Origin: JBEICQ01 sp046297395
GTDB taxonomy: Bacteria; Bacteroidota; Bacteroidia; UBA4408
Assembly (NCBI GenBank): GCA_046297395.1
Contig: JBKCNM010000101.1
Span: forward strand, 1 to 12,917
Reading direction: 5' to 3'
DNA: 12,917 nt
The notes under the pieces are model-generated. The model did no database searches, was not told where the DNA came from, and saw only the letters and a list, made by a program, of their open reading frames with translations. The translations under genes were made by a program, and so were the position numbers. This document shows positions 7,955 through 12,917 of this stretch, in pieces (position 1 is the first letter of the stretch; the number at the start of each line of letters is the position of its first letter).

Positions 7955-8995
7955 CTATTCTTTTCTCAAAAATCCCACCAGCAAAAGAACCGGTAAAATT
8001 TCGAGGGTGCAAAGGTAGCATAATAAATATAATTTTGAAATCCTTTTGTTTCCTGATGTAATCCGTACACCCCTGAAAAACTGATACATCCATGCAAGGA
8101 CAAACAATCCCCAGGCAAAGTAAATCGCCCAATGCCGCCCAATGCTTGAGAAAACCGCCCAGTAAGCAGTAAAAACCAATACTATCCCCAGAAACTGCAG
8201 GACAAGGAAATAATTAAAAACAAACTCCTTGACTTCCTTTTCCACCAGAAACAAAAAACCAATCATCCGGTTAAGCAGGTATTTGCTTCCGAAAAAAATT
8301 CCGCAAAACAGCAGAATCAGCCAATAACTGCTAAAAGTAAGCGAAGGGTCACCAAATAGCTTGGCAGTGAAATAAACAAAAAAGGCAAAAATGCCGATGA
8401 AAACTCCGTTTAACAAGAGGGCTATTCTCTGTGTGAGAATGTTCTCCTCACGCACCATCTGAAAAGCAAAACGCTCGATAAACAATGCTTTGGTGAGCAT
8501 GTTGAAGCGTTTTTTATAAAAGAGCTGAACTGCACCAACAATGCCTGCAAGTAAAATAAACAGCATCAGCAACCCATCGTTTTTCTCCTTGCTGAGAAAC
8601 CTGGGATTGATTTTGCTACAAGTGAGTTCATGACTGGCAAATACCGATGGCACATATTTTTTTTTCACCGATATGCCTGCATAGGGCCCTGACGAGAGTT
8701 TGTTAAACCGCTCTATCATCAAGGCAAACGAAGGCAGGGTATCACCGGGATGTACAATGGTACTTCCCTCAGCAGTGTCCTTCAGTGCTTTCCCGTTTAA
8801 ATAGCCCGGCACCATTTCTTTGGCTTGGCTGAACAGCTGCTGCCCCCCATTGGGATGCCTCGCTGAGAGACTATCCATTGCCTCTGCAACCATTCTTTCC
8901 ACAGAAGAAACATCCGTATGGGATGACACACCCGGAGAATCAGGCAATTCTGCGCCTGATTTCAAACTATCGGTTTGTTCAAAGATTGTATCCAC
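7955..8995 (-). CDS. DUF4271 multipass membrane protein
   Basis: A 346-residue integral membrane protein of unknown function. The N-terminal about 115 residues are polar, without a signal peptide and rich in Ser, Asp and Glu. A motif resembling the family's FASHEL (119-124) precedes the membrane part. About six hydrophobic segments follow, near 141-159, 190-210, 223-242, 261-284, 288-307 and 321-342, ending GFLRKE. In Bacteroidota this family often sits next to hemD, as here, where hemD begins 11 bp after the TAG. A link to haem synthesis or envelope function is suggested by that pairing only. The start is a GTG at 8995: an in-frame TAA lies two codons upstream and the next ATG is 34 codons later. 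A -7-like TAAACTTG (9015-9008, one mismatch) is placed to give a very short leader. Confidence 0.85.
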   Translation of the reverse strand: MDTIFEQTDSLKSGAELPDSPGVSSHTDVSSVERMVAEAMDSLSARHPNGGQQLFSQAKEMVPGYLNGKALKDTAEGSTIVHPGDTLPSFALMIERFNKLSSGPYAGISVKKKYVPSVFASHELTCSKINPRFLSKEKNDGLLMLFILLAGIVGAVQLFYKKRFNMLTKALFIERFAFQMVREENILTQRIALLLNGVFIGIFAFFVYFTAKLFGDPSLTFSSYWLILLFCGIFFGSKYLLNRMIGFLFLVEKEVKEFVFNYFLVLQFLGIVLVFTAYWAVFSSIGRHWAIYFAWGLFVLAWMYQFFRGVRITSGNKRISKLYLLCYLCTLEILPVLLLVGFLRKE

Positions 8996-9108
8996 TGATT
9001 AACAGTACAAGTTTATAAAGAAAGTAGTCCCTCTGCCGCATCAAAATCTTTAAAATAACAACAGGCTGTTTTTAATAACTCTTGAACATATTCCACATCT
9101 TTGCAGGC
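8996..9108. promoter_or_regulatory. Divergent intergenic promoter region
   Basis: This 113 bp spacer separates the DUF4271 gene (minus) from the PF04020 gene (plus). The minus strand carries TAAACTTG (9015-9008) and the plus strand CATCTTTG (9096-9103), each one mismatch from TAnnTTTG and each ending 5-12 bp before a start codon. No clear -33 elements are seen. No coding potential. Confidence 0.4.
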
Positions 9109-9459
9109 ATGAAATTTATCATCAAGCTTATCGTAAAGGCCCTGGCCGTGATCCTGGCTGCCTACCTCATGCCGGGTGTAAAGGTCGATTCAGTAATCAC
9201 AGCAATCGTGGTGGCTGCCAGCCTCTCTTTTTTAGATGCCGTTGTAAAACCCATCATGATTTTACTCACCATACCCGTTACCATTTTCACCCTCGGATTT
9301 TTTCTGCTTGTGATCAATGCCTTCATGGTCATGATTGCAGCCTATTTCATCGACGGCTTCAAAGTGGATGGTTTCTTCCAGGCTTTTCTCTTCAGCATCG
9401 TACTGTGGCTTACCTCCCTTTTGTTACAAACCCTTGCCAACAACAAGGACGATGAGTGA
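9109..9459 (+). CDS. Small membrane protein, PF04020 ('phage holin family')
   Basis: A 116-residue, almost wholly hydrophobic inner-membrane protein. It has about four transmembrane stretches, near 5-22, 28-45, 50-80 (possibly one long or two short segments) and 88-110, and a charged tail NNKDDE. The central motif PIMILLTIPVTIFTLGFFLLVINA is the hallmark of PF04020 (phage_holin_4_2, YvlD-like). Despite the name, these are usually chromosomal housekeeping membrane proteins and nothing phage-like is nearby. Function unknown. The frame stays open to 9082 through a TTG, but the ATG at 9109 gives the conserved MKFIIKLIVKALA start and sits directly after a -7-like box. Its last 8 bases overlap the start of the oxidoreductase gene, so the two are probably translated from one mRNA. 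Confidence 0.86.
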   Translation: MKFIIKLIVKALAVILAAYLMPGVKVDSVITAIVVAASLSFLDAVVKPIMILLTIPVTIFTLGFFLLVINAFMVMIAAYFIDGFKVDGFFQAFLFSIVLWLTSLLLQTLANNKDDE

Positions 9460-10390
9460 TGCCCTTCCAATCGTTGTCATCACAGGTGGCAGCGGCATGG
9501 TGGGCCGCAGGCTCTCTCGCCTCCTGCTCAGCAAAGGCTATCATGTGAGGTGGCTGGTAAGAAATACAAAGCATCCCGAGCCCGGAGTAGAAATGTTTTC
9601 ATGGAATCCTTCCCGCGCAGAAATGGATGTGAACGCCCTTCGCAATGTGCATACACTTATTAACCTGGCAGGTGCCGGTATTGCAGACAAACCATGGACA
9701 AACTCCAGGAAAAAAGAAATTCTTCTGAGCCGCACCACGCCGATAGCACTCTTGCAACAAAAGATGCAGGAAGAGGGCTTACAAATTCCCAACATCATCT
9801 GTGCCTCCGCAAGCGGATATTACATGCCCGGAAAAGCCTCAGGCATGCACAGCGAAGAAGAACAACACGGCAGTGGTTTTCTCGCCGATTGCTGTCATCA
9901 GTGGGAACAGGCCTCTCATTCTCTCAGGAGCTGTTGCAAACAATTTTACATTGTACGCATCGGGATAGTGCTCTCCAACAAAGGAGGAGCACTGCCTGTG
10001 ATGCGATTGCCCTTCCGTTTCGGATTGGGCTCCGCACTTGGCAATGGCAAACAGGCCATGCCCTGGATTCACGAAGACGACCTGAGTGGTATTTTCCTTC
10101 ACCTGCTTCAAAACAATCCAAAGCCCGGCGTGTATAATGCGGTTGCCCCTTCATCCGACAACAACCTGAGTTTCGGCAAAGCGCTGGCGTCTGCCATGCA
10201 CAAACCTTTTTTTATGCCCCCGGTTCCGGCTTTTCTGCTGCGCCTGCTCAAAGGCGAAATGGCCGACATGGTGTTGCAAGGCTCTCCCGTGAGTGCGCAA
10301 AAAATTTTGGATACCGGTTTTGTTTTTACCTATCCCGATCTCGCCCATGCATTGCCGCAACTGGAAGCTTCAAAAGCTGAAGGCAACTGA
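9452..10390 (+). CDS. TIGR01777-type NAD(P)-dependent epimerase/oxidoreductase (YfcH-like)
   Basis: A 312-residue soluble protein of the extended short-chain dehydrogenase superfamily. The N-terminal Rossmann motif is TGGSGMVG (11-18, a GxxGxxG pattern). NLAGAGIADKPWT (71-83) matches the family's characteristic block, followed by SASGYYM (119-125), WIHEDD (205-210) and a C-terminal DUF1731-like domain (about 255-303, VPAFLLRLLKGEMADMVLQG). The catalytic Tyr-xxx-Lys of classical SDRs is not clearly present, as is common in this subfamily. The substrate is unknown. The ATG at 9452 overlaps the preceding gene by 8 bp; the frame is open further upstream, but those codons lie inside the PF04020 gene in another frame and have no family similarity. 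Length is usual for the family, about 300. Confidence 0.9.
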   Translation: MSDALPIVVITGGSGMVGRRLSRLLLSKGYHVRWLVRNTKHPEPGVEMFSWNPSRAEMDVNALRNVHTLINLAGAGIADKPWTNSRKKEILLSRTTPIALLQQKMQEEGLQIPNIICASASGYYMPGKASGMHSEEEQHGSGFLADCCHQWEQASHSLRSCCKQFYIVRIGIVLSNKGGALPVMRLPFRFGLGSALGNGKQAMPWIHEDDLSGIFLHLLQNNPKPGVYNAVAPSSDNNLSFGKALASAMHKPFFMPPVPAFLLRLLKGEMADMVLQGSPVSAQKILDTGFVFTYPDLAHALPQLEASKAEGN

Positions 10391-10399
10391 TTTTTTTTT
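10354..10399 (+). terminator. Weak candidate terminator after the oxidoreductase gene
   Basis: The gene's last codons contain AGCTT-CAA-AAGCT, flanked by TTGCC and GGCAA, and a run of nine T follows the TGA directly (10391-10399). The stem is AT-rich, interrupted by unpaired bases, and about 12 bp from the T run, so the call rests mainly on the T tract. Confidence 0.25.
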
Positions 10400-10565
10400 G
10401 AGGCATTTGAAATTTCACCTGCGCACTGTTCTATTATTTTCCCCATCCATCGTAGCTGCATCACTTCACTTCTGTGATCCCTCCATGACTATTTAGCGAA
10501 GCATGGCATAGTTTTTGGTTTTTTGCTCCTCACCAGTCTCATCAAACCACTTCAACTGTTAGCGT

Positions 10566-11405
10566 ATGCTATTAGGGAACTCAGATATGCTCATTACACA
10601 ACTCAATCTGTTCGATGGAATAGCACACAAACAGGCACAGTTTCTGAACCGTCATTTTCCTCTACATTTTCACCATGAATGGAGTTTGGCTTGGATAGAG
10701 ACAGGCAGCGAATGGCTCATCATGCATAACCGCGAAATACTGTTGCCGTCAGGTTCATTCGTGCTCATTCCACCTTATGCTGCCCATGCCAACAAGGGAA
10801 ACCCTGATGCCTTTTGGAAATACCGCTCTATCTATATGAACCGCGATGCATTTGCCTATTTGTATCTGAGCAATGGCATGGCAAACGAAAACATGACCCA
10901 ACTCAGTTATCAGATTTCCCGGAATCCACTCCTGATTCCATCATTTAAAAGCCTTACCCAAAACGACATGAGTAAACCCATGATGGAAAATGAAATCAAA
11001 AAACTTTTTTCTATTTTCTTCAAGAGCATACTCGCAGAAAAAAAACAAACCAAGAATGAGGAAAAAAAAGGGATTCATCTCGATGAAATCATAGGATTCA
11101 TGAATGAAACATTCCGAGATAAAATGACCCTCGACCAGTTGTCAAAAAAATTTGCAATAGATAAGTTTAGATTGCTTCGCTACTTTCGTTCCCTTGCCGG
11201 ACTTACGCCTCAGGAATACCTCACAGCGCTGAGGATAGAGCATGCAAAAAAATTGCTCTACGGAAATTTTCCGCTGGTGGAGGTTTCATTCGAATCCGGA
11301 TTTTATGACCAAAGCCACTTCAACCATACCTTTCTGAAGTATGTGGGAATGTCTCCCGGAAATTACCGCAAAAGGTGCAATATTCTACAAGACCGGCCAC
11401 AATAG
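10566..11405 (+). CDS. AraC-family transcriptional regulator
   Basis: A 279-residue DNA-binding regulator. The N-terminal half is an AraC-type cupin sensor: FPLHFHHEWSLAWIETG (31-47) and LPSGSFVLIPPYAAH (60-74), where the His cluster and PSGSFVLIPP turn are typical. A charged Lys/Glu linker near 155-168 leads to the C-terminal double helix-turn-helix (about 173-272), with MTLDQLSKKFAIDKFRLLRYFRSLAGLTPQEYL and the family signature DQSHFNHTFLKYVGMSPGNYRK. The inducer is unknown. The ATG at 10566 is used because an in-frame TAG lies just upstream (10560-10562); the ATG at 10587 is an alternative. The secreted metallo-beta-lactamase-like gene begins 25 bp after its TAG, so it may share the transcript or be its target. 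The 175 bp upstream spacer holds no gene and only a poor promoter match (TAGTTTTTG near 10510). Confidence 0.9.
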   Translation: MLLGNSDMLITQLNLFDGIAHKQAQFLNRHFPLHFHHEWSLAWIETGSEWLIMHNREILLPSGSFVLIPPYAAHANKGNPDAFWKYRSIYMNRDAFAYLYLSNGMANENMTQLSYQISRNPLLIPSFKSLTQNDMSKPMMENEIKKLFSIFFKSILAEKKQTKNEEKKGIHLDEIIGFMNETFRDKMTLDQLSKKFAIDKFRLLRYFRSLAGLTPQEYLTALRIEHAKKLLYGNFPLVEVSFESGFYDQSHFNHTFLKYVGMSPGNYRKRCNILQDRPQ

Positions 11406-11430
11406 AGCTGCTAACATTGCAGAAAAAAAC

Positions 11431-12393
11431 ATGAAAAAAACAGCCCTGTTCCTCATCTTGTGTTATGCATGCATACACCACTCCTTAGCGCAGAACTCGC
11501 CAAAATTTATTTTAAATAAGTACTCACCCGAAATCTCGTTTGTGGTGATGGACACTGTGCATGGCGCCCAATCAACAGTGATTGAGTATCCACACCATCT
11601 GGTGCTTATTGAGGTCCCCATGATTGATGAAGGCGGAGGAAAACAAACCAACTTAGACGAAGACACCATGCGTGCTTCACAGTACAAGGAATTCCTTGCC
11701 AAAAATTTCAAGGGAAAACCCGTGAAATACATCCTTAGTTCACACTGGCATCTTCATAGTTTATCAGGCGTAACACCCTTTACAAAAAGCGGTACAAAAA
11801 TCATTACTACTGCCGGAAACTGGCGCTATGCCACAACCAACAAGCTCCTTGCCAATCACCATCTGGCCTCCATTGGGTCGAGTATCATCAAGGTTTCTTC
11901 AGATACTATGATTCTGCCAAAATCTGAATTTCCCATCAGAGTGCTTTATATAGACACATCATATCACCATAAACCCACACGGGATTATTTGTTTTTTTAT
12001 CTCACCAAACAGCAGTTTTTACATGCTTCTTGCATGGCCGCTATTGGCACAGATGATTTTTCTAAAACAGGTAATTATGTGTACAATGGAAGACTGATTG
12101 ATTTTTACCGCGCTATCAGTAGCCGCAAACTAAAAGTAAATAAAGTGATTCGCCTTGGCAGAGAGCGCATTTCCGGCGGCTCTTTCACGCCAGGTGTGTA
12201 TGATTATGAGGCAATAGAACGATACATTGTAAATGGCAAATCTTCTGACCAAATCATCGAGCCCATCAAAAAATTGAGTGTGCAACAAATCAAGTCACAA
12301 ACAGATAGTCTCTTGCATTACATGATCAACACAGGACTCTCACCGGGCATGTTAAATGCACTTGCCTATGACTGCATGTCAAGAAAACAATAG
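11431..12393 (+). CDS. Secreted metallo-beta-lactamase-fold-like protein with degenerate metal motif, truncated by TAG
   Basis: A 320-residue exported protein as read to its first stop. MKKTALFLILCYACIHHSLA is a signal peptide, probably cleaved before QNS. The body resembles the MBL fold: an N-terminal strand pair followed by VKYILSSHWHLHSLSGV (98-114), at the place where MBL enzymes have HxHxDH. Here the pattern is H105-x-H107-x-H109-S110, so Asp and the fourth His are replaced. Later DYLFFYLTKQQFLHAS (185-200) sits where the ligand Asp of LFxGD is expected, but has Ser instead. It is therefore probably not a standard zinc hydrolase. An overlapping frame is open from 11341, but the ATG at 11431 gives the signal peptide and follows the AraC gene by 25 bp. 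The same frame continues past the TAG for 67 codons as a TPR-like tail (next entry), so this version is probably shortened. The assignment to the fold is moderate. Confidence 0.62.
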   Translation: MKKTALFLILCYACIHHSLAQNSPKFILNKYSPEISFVVMDTVHGAQSTVIEYPHHLVLIEVPMIDEGGGKQTNLDEDTMRASQYKEFLAKNFKGKPVKYILSSHWHLHSLSGVTPFTKSGTKIITTAGNWRYATTNKLLANHHLASIGSSIIKVSSDTMILPKSEFPIRVLYIDTSYHHKPTRDYLFFYLTKQQFLHASCMAAIGTDDFSKTGNYVYNGRLIDFYRAISSRKLKVNKVIRLGRERISGGSFTPGVYDYEAIERYIVNGKSSDQIIEPIKKLSVQQIKSQTDSLLHYMINTGLSPGMLNALAYDCMSRKQ

Positions 12394-12597
12394 GAGAAGG
12401 CCTTGGTAATTGCGCAATTGTTGAACATTTATTTTCCGGGAGAAAAAGACTTTATCGACAGCATGGGTGAAGCTTATTACTTGAATGGCGATTTTGTTTT
12501 GGCAAAAAGAATTTCGGATATGTTGGGCAAAAATGATCCCAATTGGATGAACCGTTATGCCGAATGGGAGAAAAATAAAAAGGAAAACTCACTTTGA
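12394..12597 (+). pseudogene. Detached C-terminal TPR-like tail of the preceding gene
   Basis: Directly after the TAG at 12391-12393, and in the same frame, 67 codons stay open to a TGA. They read EKALVIAQLLNIYFPGEKDF, then IDSMGEAYYLNGDFVLAKRI. This is a tetratricopeptide-like helix pair of the kind that often ends MBL or beta-lactamase-type secreted Bacteroidota proteins (pattern: EkAixifxxNxxxyPxsxnxyDSLGEAYxxxGdxxxA). The residues before the stop (LNALAYDCMSRKQ) would form the preceding helix. So one stop seems to divide an about 388-residue protein. Explanations are a recent nonsense mutation, readthrough, or a sequence error. The TAG itself creates AGGAG ahead of a TTG at 12403, so restart is conceivable but not supported further. 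Confidence 0.7.
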
Positions 12598-12612
12598 AAA
12601 TCCGGTTCGAAG

Positions 12613-12694
12613 GGCATTTTTTTTGGGCGTACCTCTGCAGGTAAACCTGCAGAGGCGCGCTTTTCGCCCAAACTTTTTTGCCAAGCAAAAAAGT
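12613..12694. repeat. Nested inverted-repeat cluster (possible dispersed palindromic element)
   Basis: Three perfect stems lie within about 80 bp. The outer stem is TTTGGGCG (12622-12629) with CGCCCAAA (12665-12672). Inside it is CCTCTGCAGGT (12632-12642) with ACCTGCAGAGG (12645-12655), an almost continuous palindrome with a 2 bp centre. Adjoining on the right is ACTTTTTTGC (12672-12681) with GCAAAAAAGT (12685-12694) around CAA. The layout, next to a broken gene and between convergent frames, suggests a REP- or MITE-like extragenic element or an RNA structure. A canonical terminator is less likely, as no U-run follows the strong stem. Whether it recurs in the genome cannot be seen here. Confidence 0.6.
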
Positions 12695-12791
12695 AACCGC
12701 TGCAATCGCTTACGCATTTCCGTTTCACATGAAGGGTGGCTCAATTATTTTTTAACAGAGAGCTTCTGCCCATAAGTACCTGATTACACCA
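12695..12791. other. Non-coding spacer beside the palindrome cluster
   Basis: No convincing gene lies here. The stretch AACCGCTGCAATCGCTTACG and the following roughly 40 bp may belong to the same repeat unit as the hairpins, but with one copy in the window its boundaries cannot be set. A short open frame across it is low-complexity and not credible as a protein. Confidence 0.35.
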
Positions 12792-12917
12792 TTATAAATT
12801 TACTTTTGTCATTCCTTCGGAGTTATTTTGCTGTAAAGCATCCAGCACAATCGGTTATTCATTTTGGCTTAGCAAAACAACACCCTGCTCGGCAATTAAA
12901 GATTCTAATGATGGGGC
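12792..12917 (-). pseudogene. Probable 3' end of a minus-strand gene with an in-frame stop
   Basis: Read on the minus strand from the window edge, one frame gives APSLESLIAEQGVVLLSQNE, then TAA (12857-12855), then PIVLDALQQNNSEGMTKVNL and a second TAA (12794-12792). Both halves have protein-like composition and the join (SQNE-stop-PIVLDAL) looks like interrupted coding sequence. It could equally be a gene ending normally at 12855 followed by chance open sequence of 20 codons. Too short to name a family. It converges on the interrupted gene at 11431-12597. Confidence 0.3.

Noticed and set aside
7944..8132. Upstream extension of hemD into the DUF4271 gene
   Set aside because: The 63 extra residues lack family similarity and overlap the end of a well-supported gene. 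The GTG at 7943 fits the conserved N-terminus.
9335..9451. Upstream extension of the oxidoreductase into the PF04020 gene
   Set aside because: The extra 39 codons overlap conserved membrane protein sequence and precede the Rossmann start. The ATG at 9452 is better.
9109..9459. Prophage signal from the 'phage holin' family name
   Set aside because: PF04020 members are commonly chromosomal, and no lysin, tail, integrase or other phage gene is nearby.
12391..12393. Genetic code change or pyrrolysine at TAG
   Set aside because: TAG ends at least three intact genes in the window at positions that fit normal protein lengths, and Bacteroidota are not known to use pyrrolysine.

Overview
The window looks like a chromosomal segment of a Bacteroidota bacterium, probably an environmental lineage near Chitinophagales or Sphingobacteriales (inference). 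The evidence is a secreted beta-propeller with a type IX secretion (T9SS) C-terminal sorting domain, a DUF4271-hemD gene pair, a Bacteroidota-type M28/glutaminyl cyclase lipoprotein, promoter-like TAnnTTTG boxes, and few convincing Shine-Dalgarno sites. No rRNA, tRNA, CRISPR array, insertion sequence or prophage was found.

Layout. (1) Positions 1-2404: two divergent secreted-protein genes, a truncated one on the minus strand and a 676-residue Asp-box propeller with a T9SS sorting domain on the plus strand. (2) Positions 2420-7141, minus strand: a tight four-gene run, read in the order MORN-repeat secreted protein, cysS (cysteinyl-tRNA synthetase), M28-family lipoprotein, mgtE (Mg2+ transporter). 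Junctions are overlapping or 5 bp apart, so one promoter at about 7152-7180 probably serves all four. (3) Positions 7188-8995, minus strand: DUF4271 membrane protein followed by uroporphyrinogen-III synthase (hemD), both apparently starting with GTG. (4) Positions 9109-10390, plus strand: a small PF04020 membrane protein overlapping a TIGR01777-type sugar-epimerase-like oxidoreductase. (5) Positions 10566-12597, plus strand: an AraC-family regulator, then a secreted metallo-beta-lactamase-fold-like protein with a degenerate metal site. Its reading frame is cut by a TAG, and the same frame continues for 67 codons as a TPR-like tail. (6) Positions 12598-12917: a cluster of nested perfect inverted repeats resembling a dispersed palindromic element, then the apparent tail of a minus-strand gene that also holds an in-frame stop.

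Most of the window is ordinary core and envelope content: translation, haem synthesis, Mg2+ uptake and secreted proteins. The unusual part is the right end, where two convergent frames, one on each side of the palindromic element, each carry an internal stop. A second theme is promoter boxes lying so close to start codons that several mRNAs should be leaderless or nearly so. I see no convincing new multi-gene defence or metabolic system here.
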